A stretch of 60,412 nt of DNA, taken from Leisingera sp. ANG-M7 (GTDB taxonomy: Bacteria > Pseudomonadota > Alphaproteobacteria > Rhodobacterales > Rhodobacteraceae). The stretch is from contig NZ_JWLI01000028.1 of assembly GCF_000813965.1 (NCBI RefSeq), positions 255 through 60,666 of the forward strand, in the 5' to 3' direction. Under the pieces are notes generated by a model. The model saw only the letters and a program-made list of their open reading frames with translations. It was not told the origin of the DNA and did not search any database. Shown in pieces: positions 7,940-16,543 of this stretch (within the stretch, counting starts at the first letter, position 1; every line of letters begins with the position of its first letter). A program made the position numbers and the translations under genes.

Positions 7940-9130
7940 ATGAGCTTTCAAAATCCGGTTTTCATCCCCGGTCCGACCAATATGCCCGAAGCACTGCGCA
8001 AGGCAGTGGACATGCCGACGCTGGACCACCGCTCGCCGCTGTTCGGCCAGATCCTGCACCCGGCACTGGCCGGGGTGAAGAAGGTTCTGAAAAGCGAGAG
8101 CGCCGAGATTTTTGTCTTTCCGTCGACCGGCACCGGCGGCTGGGAAACCGCGATCACCAACACGCTGAACGCAGGCGACAAGATTCTGGCCGCCCGCAAC
8201 GGCATGTTCAGCCACCGCTGGATCGACATGTGCCAGCGCCACGGGCTGGACGTTCAGATCGTTGAAACTCCCTGGGGGGAAGGCCTACCAGCGGACCGTT
8301 ACGAGGAAATCCTGACCGCCGACACCGCGCATGAGATCAAAGCGGTTCTGGCGACCCACAACGAGACTGCAACCGGCGTGAAATCCGACATCGCCGCCGT
8401 CCGCCGCGCGCTGGACGCAGCCGGCCATCCGGCACTGCTGTTTGTTGATGGCGTGTCCTCGATCGCCTCGATGGACTTCCGGATGGATGAATGGGGTGTC
8501 GATATTGCCGTTACCGGCTCGCAGAAGGGTTTCATGCTGCCGCCGGGCCTCGCCATCGTCGGCTTCTCGCCCAAGGCGATGAAAGCTGCCGAAACCGCGA
8601 CCCTGCCGCGCACCTTCTTTGATATCAAGGATATGGCCAACGGCTATGCCAACAGCGCCTATCCCTACACGCCCTCCGTCGGCCTGCTGAACGGTCTGAA
8701 CATGGCTTGTGGTATGCTGCTGGACGAAGGGCTGGAGAACGTCTTTGCCCGCCACCACCGGATTGCCGAGGGCGTCCGCGCCGCGGTCCATGCCTGGGGG
8801 CTGGAACTGTGTGCCGTGTCGCCGGACGTCTACTCCGACAGCGTCAGCGCCATCCGCACCCCGGACGGATTTGACGCCAACAAGTTCGTGAGCCTGGCGG
8901 CCGAGAAATACGGCGTCGCCTTTGGCACCGGCCTGGGTGAGGTCGCGGGCAAGGTGTTCCGCATTGGCCACCTGGGCAGCCTGACCGATGTGATGGCGCT
9001 CTCGGGCATTGCCACCGCAGAAATGGTCATGGCCGACCTGGGCCTCAACATCCAGCTGGGTTCCGGCGTTGCTGCTGCGCAGGATTACTACCGCGGCAAC
9101 ACCGCCTCCAGCACCAAGGCCGCCGCCTGA
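7940..9130 (+). CDS. bhcA: Aspartate-glyoxylate aminotransferase BhcA
   Basis: This is a fold-type I class V PLP aminotransferase that converts glyoxylate and aspartate to glycine and oxaloacetate in the beta-hydroxyaspartate cycle. It begins MSFQNPVFIPGPTNMP, the typical start of alanine/serine-glyoxylate aminotransferases. The PLP lysine is in TGSQKGFMLPPG, and PSTGTGGWETAITN and LFVDGVSSIASMDF are seen. The longer GTG start at 7910 is rejected because CAGGAGGG precedes the ATG at 7940 at optimal spacing. The 396-residue length is normal. It overlaps or abuts bhcB and is the first gene of bhcABCD. Confidence 0.93.
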   Translation: MSFQNPVFIPGPTNMPEALRKAVDMPTLDHRSPLFGQILHPALAGVKKVLKSESAEIFVFPSTGTGGWETAITNTLNAGDKILAARNGMFSHRWIDMCQRHGLDVQIVETPWGEGLPADRYEEILTADTAHEIKAVLATHNETATGVKSDIAAVRRALDAAGHPALLFVDGVSSIASMDFRMDEWGVDIAVTGSQKGFMLPPGLAIVGFSPKAMKAAETATLPRTFFDIKDMANGYANSAYPYTPSVGLLNGLNMACGMLLDEGLENVFARHHRIAEGVRAAVHAWGLELCAVSPDVYSDSVSAIRTPDGFDANKFVSLAAEKYGVAFGTGLGEVAGKVFRIGHLGSLTDVMALSGIATAEMVMADLGLNIQLGSGVAAAQDYYRGNTASSTKAAA

Positions 9131-9144
9131 TGAAGGATACCGCG

Positions 9145-10098
9145 ATGTATATCCCGACCTATGAGGACATGCTGGCTGCGCATGAGCGCATCCAGCCCCA
9201 CATCCGCCGCACGCCGGTGCGCACCTCTGCCTACCTGAATGAGCTGACAGGAGCAGAGCTGTTCTTCAAATGCGAGAACTTCCAGGAGCCGGGCGCCTTC
9301 AAGGTGCGCGGCGCCACCAACGCGGTGTTCGGGCTGGATGAGGCGCAGGCCGCCAAGGGCGTCGCCACGCATTCCTCGGGCAACCATGCCTCCTGCCTGT
9401 CTTATGCGGCAATGCTGCGCGGCATCCCGTGCAACGTGGTCATGCCGCGCACCGCACCGCAGGCCAAGAAGGACACCGTGCGCCGGTACGGCGGGCGGAT
9501 CACCGAATGTGAGCCCTCGACCAGCTCGCGCGAGGAGACCTTTGCCAAGGTGCAGGCCGAGACCGGTGGCGACTTCGTGCATCCTTACAACGACCCGCGC
9601 GTGATTGCGGGGCAGGGCACCTGTGCCAAGGAGTTTGTGGAGCAGACCGACGGTCTCGACATGGTTGTGGCCCCGATCGGCGGCGGCGGCATGATCTCGG
9701 GCACCTGCCTGACGCTGTCGACGCTGGCACCGGAAACCCAGGTGATCGCGGCAGAGCCGGAGCAGGCCGATGACGCCTACCGCAGCTTCAAGGCGGGTTA
9801 CATCATCGCCGATGATGCGCCCAAGACCATCGCCGACGGACTGCTGGTGCCGCTCAAGGACCTGACCTGGCATTTCGTCAGCAACCACGTCAGCGAGATC
9901 TACACGGCATCCGATGCCGAAATCATCTATGCGATGAAACTGATCTGGAAGCACCTGCGCATCGTGATGGAGCCGTCAAGCGCGGTGCCGCTCGCCACCA
10001 TTCTGAAAAACAAAGACGCCTTCGCGGGCAAACGCGTGGGCCTGATCGTCACCGGCGGCAATGTCGACCTCGACAAGCTGCCCTGGATGAACAGCTAA
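9145..10098 (+). CDS. bhcB: beta-Hydroxyaspartate dehydratase BhcB
   Basis: This is a PLP-dependent fold-type II dehydratase (threonine dehydratase/serine racemase family) that turns erythro-beta-hydroxyaspartate into iminosuccinate and water. The PLP lysine lies in FQEPGAFKVRGATNAVF, the phosphate-binding loop is PIGGGGMISGTC, and SSGNHASCLSYAAML is typical. Two starts are possible: ATG 9130, overlapping the bhcA stop (ATGA), and ATG 9145. I prefer 9145 because GAAGGA lies 7 nt upstream and the protein then starts MYIPTYEDM, as I recall for the family. It is 317 residues. bhcC starts 16 nt downstream. Confidence 0.92.
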   Translation: MYIPTYEDMLAAHERIQPHIRRTPVRTSAYLNELTGAELFFKCENFQEPGAFKVRGATNAVFGLDEAQAAKGVATHSSGNHASCLSYAAMLRGIPCNVVMPRTAPQAKKDTVRRYGGRITECEPSTSSREETFAKVQAETGGDFVHPYNDPRVIAGQGTCAKEFVEQTDGLDMVVAPIGGGGMISGTCLTLSTLAPETQVIAAEPEQADDAYRSFKAGYIIADDAPKTIADGLLVPLKDLTWHFVSNHVSEIYTASDAEIIYAMKLIWKHLRIVMEPSSAVPLATILKNKDAFAGKRVGLIVTGGNVDLDKLPWMNS

Positions 10099-10114
10099 AC
10101 TGGGGAATAGAAAC

Positions 10115-11278
10115 ATGAACGCACAGACCAAATTCGAAGAACTTGAAGTCGGCTATGACGTCCCGGCAATCCCGGGCATGGACGAGGCTGACATCCAGAC
10201 CCCGGCGCTGGTCCTCGACCTGGACGCGCTGGAGCGCAACATCAAGAAGATGGGCGACTATGCCAAGGCGCATGGCATGCGCCACCGGGTGCACGGAAAG
10301 ATGCACAAGTCAGTGGACGTGGCCAAGCTGCAGGAACGCCTTGGCGGCGCCGTTGGCGTCTGCTGCCAGAAGGTGTCCGAGGCCGAGGTCTTTGCCCGCG
10401 GCGGCATCAAGGACGTGCTGGTCTCCAACCAGGTGCGCGACCCGCAAAAAATCGACCGTCTGGCCCGCCTGCCCAAGCTGGGCGCCCGCACCATCGTCTG
10501 CGTTGACGATCTGGACAACGTGGCGGACCTGTCAGCAGCAGCGCAGAAACACGGCACCGAGCTGGAAGTGTTTGTCGAGATCGACTGCGGCGCAGGCCGC
10601 TGCGGCGTGACCACCACCGAAGCCGTGGTTGAGATCGCCAAGGCGGTGAACGCGGCTGAGAACCTCAAGTTCTCCGGCATCCAGGCCTATCAGGGTGCGA
10701 TGCAGCACATGGACAGCTACGAGGACCGCAAGGCCAAGCTGGACATCGCCATCGCCCAGGTTGCTGATGCAGTTGAGGGCCTGAAGGCCGAAGGCATCGC
10801 CTGCGAACTGGTCTCCGGCGGCGGCACCGGCTCCTACTACTTCGAATCGAACTCCGGCGTGTACAACGAGCTGCAGTGCGGCTCCTACGCCTTCATGGAC
10901 GCGGATTACGGCCGCATCCTGGACAAGGACGGCAACCGGATCGATCAGGGCGAGTGGGAGAATGCCTTCTTCCTCTACACTCAGGTGATGAGCCACGCCA
11001 AGGCCGACAAGGCCATCGTGGACGCAGGCCTCAAGGCGCAGTCGGTCGACAGCGGCCTGCCCTTCATCTTCGGCCGCGACGACGTGGAATACATCAAATG
11101 CTCGGATGAGCACGGTGTGGTCTCCGACCCGAACGGCGCGCTGAAAGTGGGCGACAAGCTGCGCCTGGTCCCGGGCCACTGCGACCCGACCGCCAACGTG
11201 CATGACTGGTACGTCGGTGTCCGCAACGGCAAGGTCGAAACCGTCTGGCCCGTCTCGGCCCGCGGCAAAGCCTACTAA
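10115..11278 (+). CDS. bhcC: erythro-beta-Hydroxyaspartate aldolase BhcC
   Basis: This PLP enzyme of the D-threonine aldolase-like (alanine racemase fold) family condenses glycine and glyoxylate to (2R,3S)-beta-hydroxyaspartate. The PLP lysine is in RVHGKMHKS near residue 60, after DIQTPALVLDLDALERN. VFVEIDCGAGRCGV and SGGGTGSYYFES follow, and the metal-binding His/Asp motif is near the C-terminus (VPGHCDPTANVHDWYV). The 387-residue length fits. It is directly downstream of bhcB, and a hairpin with a T-run separates it from bhcD. Confidence 0.93.
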   Translation: MNAQTKFEELEVGYDVPAIPGMDEADIQTPALVLDLDALERNIKKMGDYAKAHGMRHRVHGKMHKSVDVAKLQERLGGAVGVCCQKVSEAEVFARGGIKDVLVSNQVRDPQKIDRLARLPKLGARTIVCVDDLDNVADLSAAAQKHGTELEVFVEIDCGAGRCGVTTTEAVVEIAKAVNAAENLKFSGIQAYQGAMQHMDSYEDRKAKLDIAIAQVADAVEGLKAEGIACELVSGGGTGSYYFESNSGVYNELQCGSYAFMDADYGRILDKDGNRIDQGEWENAFFLYTQVMSHAKADKAIVDAGLKAQSVDSGLPFIFGRDDVEYIKCSDEHGVVSDPNGALKVGDKLRLVPGHCDPTANVHDWYVGVRNGKVETVWPVSARGKAY

Positions 11279-11296
11279 GCAAACGATCCCCGAACT

Positions 11297-11334
11297 GGCG
11301 GAGGTGCGCATGCCGCCCTCCGCCGGCTTTTTTT
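11297..11334 (+). terminator. Intrinsic terminator or attenuator between bhcC and bhcD
   Basis: An 8-bp stem GGCGGAGG/CCTCCGCC (11297-11304 and 11317-11324) is followed by GGC and seven T (11328-11334). A new ribosome site (GAGGAG) and the bhcD ATG follow within 18 nt, so it probably lowers rather than stops transcription into bhcD. Confidence 0.65.
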
Positions 11335-11351
11335 GTTGAGGAGAAACAGAC

Positions 11352-12317
11352 ATGTATATCGTTCCGGAAAAGGCGATTGCGGATCTTGTGACCCGCGAAG
11401 CCTCGTTCGATGCGGTCGAGAAGGTCTTTGCCGCCATGGCTTCGGGAGATGCCTACAACTTCCCCGTCGTGCGTGAGGCAATCGGCCACGAGGACGCTCT
11501 TTACGGCTTCAAGGGCGGCTTTGACCGCGCAGGCCTCACCCTGGGCCTCAAGGCCGGGGGCTATTGGCCGAACAACCTGGAAAAGCGCGGGCTGATCAAT
11601 CACCAGTCCACCGTTTTCCTGTTCGATCCCGACACTGGCAAGGTGAAGGCGATGGTGGGCGGCAACCTCCTGACCGCGCTGCGCACCGCAGCGGCATCCT
11701 CAGTGTCGATCAAGCATCTGGCCCGCCAGGACGCCAAGGTGATCGGCATGATCGGCGCCGGCCACCAGGCCACCTTCCAACTGCGCGCCGCCCTGGAGCA
11801 GCGCCAGTTCGAGAAGGTCATCGGCTGGAACTACCACCCGGAAATGCTGCCCAACATCGAGAAAGTCGCGGCTGAGGCCGGTGTGCCGTTTGAAGCGGTC
11901 GAGCTGGAAGGAATGCGGGAAGCGGATGTGATCATCTCCATCACCTCGGCCTTCGCGCCCTCGCTGATGGCAGATCACGTCAGCCCTGGTACCCACATCG
12001 CCTGCATGGGCACTGATACCAAGGGCAAGCAGGAGGTCGAAGCCGAACTGCTGGTCAAGTCATCTGTGTTCACCGACGAGGTGGCGCAATCCATCTCCAT
12101 CGGCGAGGCGCAGCACGCCGTGGCGCAGGGCCTGATCCAGGAGTCTGATGTTGCCCAGATCGGCGCGGTGATCAACGGCACCAACCCGGGCCGCACCTCT
12201 GACGACCAGATTACCCTGTTTGACGGCACCGGCGTCGGCCTGCAGGATCTGGCCGTCGCGGCTTCGGTCGTTGAGGTGGCCGTAGAAAAGGGCATCGCCA
12301 TTGAGGTCGATTTCTAA
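11352..12317 (+). CDS. bhcD: Iminosuccinate reductase BhcD
   Basis: This NAD(P)H-dependent reductase of the ornithine cyclodeaminase/mu-crystallin family reduces iminosuccinate to L-aspartate and so closes the beta-hydroxyaspartate cycle. The Rossmann motif is seen in KVIGMIGAGHQATFQLRAAL at about residues 130-150. RTAAASSVSIKHLARQ and CMGTDTKGKQEVE are typical of the family. The 321-residue length is normal. GAGGAGAAAC precedes the ATG. Hairpins with T-runs lie on both sides (11297-11334 and 12363-12393), so its mRNA level may differ from bhcABC. Confidence 0.93.
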   Translation: MYIVPEKAIADLVTREASFDAVEKVFAAMASGDAYNFPVVREAIGHEDALYGFKGGFDRAGLTLGLKAGGYWPNNLEKRGLINHQSTVFLFDPDTGKVKAMVGGNLLTALRTAAASSVSIKHLARQDAKVIGMIGAGHQATFQLRAALEQRQFEKVIGWNYHPEMLPNIEKVAAEAGVPFEAVELEGMREADVIISITSAFAPSLMADHVSPGTHIACMGTDTKGKQEVEAELLVKSSVFTDEVAQSISIGEAQHAVAQGLIQESDVAQIGAVINGTNPGRTSDDQITLFDGTGVGLQDLAVAASVVEVAVEKGIAIEVDF

Positions 12318-12362
12318 GCCCAGCCAGAAACACATTCTGCAAATATCCGCATAGCGGACCGG

Positions 12363-12393
12363 CAGGAGAGAGGTGTACCTCTCTCCTGTTTTT
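12363..12393 (+). terminator. Strong intrinsic terminator after bhcD
   Basis: CAGGAGAGAGGT (12363-12374) pairs perfectly with ACCTCTCTCCTG (12377-12388), followed by TTTTT. It would end the bhc transcript. GAGGGA and the next ATG follow within 25 nt, so the next gene depends on readthrough or its own promoter. Confidence 0.85.
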
Positions 12394-12411
12394 CTTTGAG
12401 GGACTAAAAAC

Positions 12412-12924
12412 ATGTTTCTGGGATTGAGCCTGCTGGTGGTTGGCGTGGTGCTGTGCCTGAACGGCGTCTGGCAGATGGGCCGGATCCAGGACCGAGAGAT
12501 CATCCTGATCAATGCGGTTGCAGCGCTGGTGTTCTTTGCCACCGTCCTGCTGATCGCGCTGGCGGCGCAGCAGCCGGCGGACCTGCTGGATGCAGGCATG
12601 ACGCTCTTGTTCGGCACCACCTACCTGTGGGTGGCCTACAACCGCATCTTCGCCTCCAGCGGCGAGGGGCTGGGATGGTTCAGCGGTTTTGTGGCGCTGA
12701 CCGCCGCGCCCATGGTGCTGCAGGTGCTGATGCAGGCGGACGGGCTGTTCGACGTCTGGCTGGCGGGTTGCTGGGCCGCCTGGTCCGGATTGTGGTTCCT
12801 GTATTTCCTGAACCTCGCGCTGCGGCGCGGCAGCCCCCGGCTGACCGCCGCCGCAACGCTCCTGTGCGGGATCTTCACCGGCTGGCTGCCGGGGCTTGCA
12901 GTGCTGCACGGGCTGGCCGGCTGA
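12412..12924 (+). CDS. AmiS/UreI-family channel (urea or short amide)
   Basis: This 170-residue integral membrane protein has six or seven hydrophobic helices over its whole length. The start LGLSLLVVGVVLCLNGVWQMG, the mid-protein LLFGTTYLWVAYN, and the C-terminal WCWAAWSGLWFLYF with GIFTGWLPGL resemble the AmiS/UreI family of proton-gated urea and amide channels. Urea is released by ureidoglycolate lyase encoded at 14491-14982, so urea release or uptake is the natural guess. The substrate is not proven. GAGGGA lies before the ATG. Its 3' end faces the urate permease across a bidirectional hairpin. Confidence 0.8.
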   Translation: MFLGLSLLVVGVVLCLNGVWQMGRIQDREIILINAVAALVFFATVLLIALAAQQPADLLDAGMTLLFGTTYLWVAYNRIFASSGEGLGWFSGFVALTAAPMVLQVLMQADGLFDVWLAGCWAAWSGLWFLYFLNLALRRGSPRLTAAATLLCGIFTGWLPGLAVLHGLAG

Positions 12925-12935
12925 AACGAAAAGAA

Positions 12936-12953
12936 CCGGCCCAAACGGGCCGG
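12936..12953. terminator. Bidirectional terminator between convergent genes
   Basis: CCGGCCC, loop AAAC, GGGCCGG. The minus-strand reading is followed by TTCTTTTCG, a good T-rich tail for the permease transcript. The plus-strand tail is CTCCTCTTGTT. Confidence 0.7.
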
Positions 12954-12985
12954 CTCCTCTTGTTACTTCATCGCTTGTGCCTGCT

Positions 12986-14422
12986 TCAGGCGTGATCCTC
13001 ATGCGGCAGCGACCCGCGGCCATTGCCGCTCATCCCGCCAGAGACTTCCTCAGTGGCTTCATCCGCCAGGTCCTGCGGCAGCACCAGGTTCAGAACGATG
13101 GCAATCAGCGCGGCCGGCAGCAGGCCGCTGGTCAGCAGGATGCGCGCGGTATCGGGCATGTGCTGCAGCGCACCCGGCTCCAGCTGCAGGCCCAGGCCGA
13201 TCGACAGGGAGATCGCAAAGATCACCATGTTGCGGCGGTTCCAGTCCACGTCCGACAGCATCGAAACGCCCGCCGCAACCACCATCCCGAACATCACGAT
13301 CACGCCGCCGCCCAGCACCTCGATCGGCACCGTGCGGATCACCGCGCCCACCTTGGGGACCAGCCCGCAGACGATCAGGAAGATAGCTCCGCAGGTCACC
13401 ACGTGGCGGCTCATCACCCCTGTCATCGCGATCAGGCCGACGTTCTGGCTAAAGGAGGTGTTTGGGAAAGCGCCAAAGAACCCTGCAATCGCGGTGCCCA
13501 CACCATCGGCATAGGTCGCGCCAGCGATCTCCTCCTCAGTGGCTTCGCGGCCCGCGCCGCCCTTGGTCACGCCGGAAACGTCACCGACGGTTTCCACAGC
13601 CGAGACAAAGCTCATCAGACAGAAGCCTATGATGGCCGCGGCAGAGAACTCCACCCCGTATTTGAACGGCTGCGGCAGGGCAAAGGCTGCGGCCCGCTCC
13701 CAGGAGCCGGACACGGCTTCATACGTCAGCATGCCCGTCATCAGCGCATAGACATAGCCCACGATCAGCCCCAGCAGAACGGCAGAGACCGACAGCATTC
13801 CCTTGGTAAAGAACTTGAGGCCGAGGGTAACAAAGATCACCACCAATGCCGCCGACCAGTTCAAGAGCGAGCCGTATTCCGCCGTGCCAATGGCGGGCAC
13901 ACCACCCGCGGCGTACTGGATGCCAACCTTGACCAGCGCCAAACCGATCATTGTCACCACCAAGCCTGTGACCAGCGGCGGCAGCGCAAATCGGATCTTG
14001 CCAATCACAGTGCCGAGCAGCCCATGGAAAATACCGCCGACAATGACGCCGGTGAACAAGGCGGCCAGCCCGTCCACACCCTTGCCCGCAACCAGCGGGA
14101 TCATGATCGGCAGGAAGGCAAAGGAGGTGCCCTGCACAATCGGCAGCGCCGCGCCAACCGGGCCAAGCGTGATCGTCTGCAGAAGGGTGGCGATACCGGC
14201 AAACAGCATCGACATCTGGATCAGATAGAGCAGCTCCGGAAAGTCCGGCGAGTTGGAGCCGAACCCGAAACCGGCAGCGCCGGCCACGATTATGGCGGGG
14301 GTGACGTTGGAAACGAACATCGCCAGCACATGCTGGATGCCCAGCGGCACCGCCTTGTGCAGGGGCGGGGTATAGTTGGGGTCGCGCAGCTGCGCTGGCG
14401 TCCCGATGGAAGTGTCAGCCAT
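12986..14422 (-). CDS. NCS2/NAT-family urate-xanthine permease
   Basis: This is a proton-coupled purine symporter of 478 residues with about 12-14 membrane segments. Family markers are the TM1 motif GIQHVLAMFVSNV, the TM8 region SAVETVGDVSGVTKGG and the NAT signature QNVGLIAMTG after NTSFS. The permease group with these motifs and a neighbourhood of urate-degrading enzymes is usually urate-specific (UacT-like). The exact substrate is inferred from context. CAGGAGATATTC precedes the ATG. It is the distal gene of the minus-strand group puuE-uraD, allA, permease. Confidence 0.88.
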   Translation of the reverse strand: MADTSIGTPAQLRDPNYTPPLHKAVPLGIQHVLAMFVSNVTPAIIVAGAAGFGFGSNSPDFPELLYLIQMSMLFAGIATLLQTITLGPVGAALPIVQGTSFAFLPIMIPLVAGKGVDGLAALFTGVIVGGIFHGLLGTVIGKIRFALPPLVTGLVVTMIGLALVKVGIQYAAGGVPAIGTAEYGSLLNWSAALVVIFVTLGLKFFTKGMLSVSAVLLGLIVGYVYALMTGMLTYEAVSGSWERAAAFALPQPFKYGVEFSAAAIIGFCLMSFVSAVETVGDVSGVTKGGAGREATEEEIAGATYADGVGTAIAGFFGAFPNTSFSQNVGLIAMTGVMSRHVVTCGAIFLIVCGLVPKVGAVIRTVPIEVLGGGVIVMFGMVVAAGVSMLSDVDWNRRNMVIFAISLSIGLGLQLEPGALQHMPDTARILLTSGLLPAALIAIVLNLVLPQDLADEATEEVSGGMSGNGRGSLPHEDHA

Positions 14423-14490
14423 GAATATCTCCTGTTGGTCATGGGGATCTTGCCGCTTCTTGTTTTTGTTGGCGGCTTCGAGATGTGCGG

Positions 14491-14982
14491 TCAGTCTGCG
14501 ACCACGGTAAAAGGCTCCTTGAACCAGTGTTCTTCGAGGTTGGGAGAGGTGCCGATCCGGTCGACAACGATGTACTGGCCGGGCGCGCCAAGGGGGGCGA
14601 GCACCCCGTGCCAGGTGCCCCGGTGCAGGTTGATGGACTGGCCCGGCTGGCTGATAAACGCCTGCAGATTGACCGGCGCACCGCCCTCGTCATCCGCCAC
14701 CACTACCAGCATCGGCACGCCGCTCACTGGCACAAAAGCCTGGCTGCCCTCCGGGTGGCGTTCCACCATGTCCACCTTGTGCGGCAGATGGCGGGCCTTG
14801 GCGTCGAACAGGCTGATACCGGCCCGTCCGTCCGGTCCGAAATCCAGAGCCGCGCGGTCGTGGTGACGCCCGCACATCCCCTGATTGATGATCTTGTCCG
14901 GCGCGCCCGCAACCTCGATCACGTCGCCATAGGGCGCAAAAGCCGCTGCAGTCAGCGGCCTTGCGGTCAGCAGGCCGCTCAC
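14491..14982 (-). CDS. allA: Ureidoglycolate lyase AllA
   Basis: AllA splits (S)-ureidoglycolate into glyoxylate and urea. The 163-residue protein begins LTARPLTAAAFAPYGDVIE, has INQGMCGRHHD with metal-ligand candidates, MVERHPEGSQAFVP, and the cupin-like end NLHRGTWHGVLAPLG. Both length and motifs fit the family. Its ATG overlaps the stop of the upstream PuuE-UraD gene (ATGA), so the two are translationally coupled. The glyoxylate it produces is the substrate of BhcA and BhcC encoded upstream, which links purine breakdown to the beta-hydroxyaspartate cycle. Confidence 0.93.
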   Translation of the reverse strand: MSGLLTARPLTAAAFAPYGDVIEVAGAPDKIINQGMCGRHHDRAALDFGPDGRAGISLFDAKARHLPHKVDMVERHPEGSQAFVPVSGVPMLVVVADDEGGAPVNLQAFISQPGQSINLHRGTWHGVLAPLGAPGQYIVVDRIGTSPNLEEHWFKEPFTVVAD

Positions 14983-16394
14983 GGCAGCAGGTCCTGCAGG
15001 CGGAACTGGGCAATGCGCTCAACCTGGCGGCAGGCCTCATCGAACTCGGTCGCCCGGTCATTGTGGATACGGCGGTGGAACGCTTCCATGATCGACACCT
15101 TGTTGTGGTCGCGCACCGCGATGATGAAGGGGAAGCCGTGCTTCTCCACATACTCAGAGTTGAGCCGGGTGAAGGTCTCGCGCTCCTCATCAGTCAGCAT
15201 ATCAAGGCCGGCACTGGACTGTTCCGAGGTGCTTTCGGCTGTCAGACGGCCCGCGGCTGCCAGCTTGCCGGCCAGATCCGGGTGCGCGGTCAGAACGCCC
15301 AGGCGCTCGTCCTCGCTAGAGGTGCGGAAAATCCGGCACAGCGCGTTGTGGACGCCCGCCGCGCAGTCATGCGCCGGTCCCAGCTCCAGATCAAAGGCGC
15401 GGTCCGCAATCCAGGGCGAATGTTCGAAGATGGAGCCGAATTTGGACACGAACGCCTCACGCTCCATTTGGCTGGGGCGTTCGCGTTTCACCGGCGGATG
15501 GGTTTCCGCCCAATGCGCGGCAATGTCGATGCGGCGCGGGCACCAGACGCCCTCAAACCCCTGGATGTACTCAATGAAGCGCTTGAGGCCGGCAATCTTG
15601 CCCGGTCGGCCCACCAGGCGGCAGTGCAGACCGATGGTCATCATCTTCGGCGCGCCTGCCTCGCCCTCGGCATAGATCACGTCAAAGGCATCCTTCAGAT
15701 ACTGGAAGAAATGCTCGCCTGTGATCCAGCCAGGCGAGTTGGAAAACCGCATGTCGTTGGCTTCCAGCGTGTAGGGGATGATCAGCTGATCGCGGCCGCC
15801 ACTTTCCAGCCAATAGGGCAGGTCGTCGTCATAGGTGTCGGAGATGTAATCAAATCCGCCTTCCTCGGCCACCAGGCGCACCGTGTTGGCACTGCAGCGC
15901 CCGGTGTACCAGCCGCGCGGGCGGGTGCCGGTGACCTCAGCATGCAAACGCACGGCTTCTGCAATCGCGGCGCGCTCCTCCTCTTCGGCCATATCCTTGT
16001 GCTCGACCCACTTCAGGCCGTGGCTGGCGATCTCCCAGTCCGCATCCTTCATCGCCTGCACCTGTTCAGGGCTGCGGGCCAGGGCGGTGGCAACGCCGTA
16101 AATGGTCAGCGGAATACCCGCGCCGGTGAACAGCCGGTGCAGCCGCCAGAAGCCGGCGCGCGATCCGTATTCATAGATCGACTCCATATTCCAATGGCGC
16201 TGGCCGGGCCATTGCGCGGCACCAGGAATGTCGGACAAGAACGCTTCCGAGGCCGCATCCCCGTGCAGGATGCAGTTCTCGCCGCCTTCTTCGTAGTTCA
16301 GAACAAATTGCACGGCGGCTTTGGCCCCATTGGGCCACTGCGGGTCGGGTGCGGCAGCACCGTATCCGCGCAAGTCACGGGGATAGCGCGTCAC
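14979..16394 (-). CDS. puuE: Allantoinase PuuE fused to OHCU decarboxylase UraD
   Basis: Residues 1 to about 305 are a cofactor-independent allantoinase of the polysaccharide deacetylase (NodB-like) fold: YPRDLRGYGAAAPDPQWPNG, FVLNYEEGGEN, ASHGLKWVEH and GWYTGRCSANT. Residues about 310-471 are 2-oxo-4-hydroxy-4-carboxy-5-ureidoimidazoline decarboxylase: FVSKFGSIFEHSPWIA, LTAHPDLAGKLAA, the STSEQ segment and GFPFIIAVRDH. The fused protein would take OHCU to (S)-allantoin and then to allantoate. The start is a GTG, supported by CAGGAG 8 nt upstream. It is divergent from uraH, which supplies its substrate. Confidence 0.93.
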   Translation of the reverse strand: MTRYPRDLRGYGAAAPDPQWPNGAKAAVQFVLNYEEGGENCILHGDAASEAFLSDIPGAAQWPGQRHWNMESIYEYGSRAGFWRLHRLFTGAGIPLTIYGVATALARSPEQVQAMKDADWEIASHGLKWVEHKDMAEEEERAAIAEAVRLHAEVTGTRPRGWYTGRCSANTVRLVAEEGGFDYISDTYDDDLPYWLESGGRDQLIIPYTLEANDMRFSNSPGWITGEHFFQYLKDAFDVIYAEGEAGAPKMMTIGLHCRLVGRPGKIAGLKRFIEYIQGFEGVWCPRRIDIAAHWAETHPPVKRERPSQMEREAFVSKFGSIFEHSPWIADRAFDLELGPAHDCAAGVHNALCRIFRTSSEDERLGVLTAHPDLAGKLAAAGRLTAESTSEQSSAGLDMLTDEERETFTRLNSEYVEKHGFPFIIAVRDHNKVSIMEAFHRRIHNDRATEFDEACRQVERIAQFRLQDLLP

Positions 16395-16543
16395 GTCAGG
16401 TCTCCTGTCTTTTGTTCCTTATAGAACAGAATAATCCGGGCAGGCTTTCAGTAAATTTTTGAAAGAACTTTTTGACTCTTGCCGCTGTATGGGGCGGGCT
16501 GAACCAAGCATACCTAAGGAAACAGATTTGACAGGAGGCTGAA
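16395..16543. promoter_or_regulatory. Divergent puuE / uraH promoter region
   Basis: This 149-bp spacer is AT-rich in the middle (AGTAAATTTTTGAAAGAACTTTTTGACTC is within 16450-16480). It must carry promoters for the two divergent ureide-pathway units. I see no long inverted repeat. A ribosome site (ACAGGAGG) precedes uraH. Confidence 0.5.

Noticed and set aside
12896-14866. 656-residue open frame on the plus strand
   Set aside because: Antisense to the urate permease. The permease has the NAT signature and a proper ribosome site.
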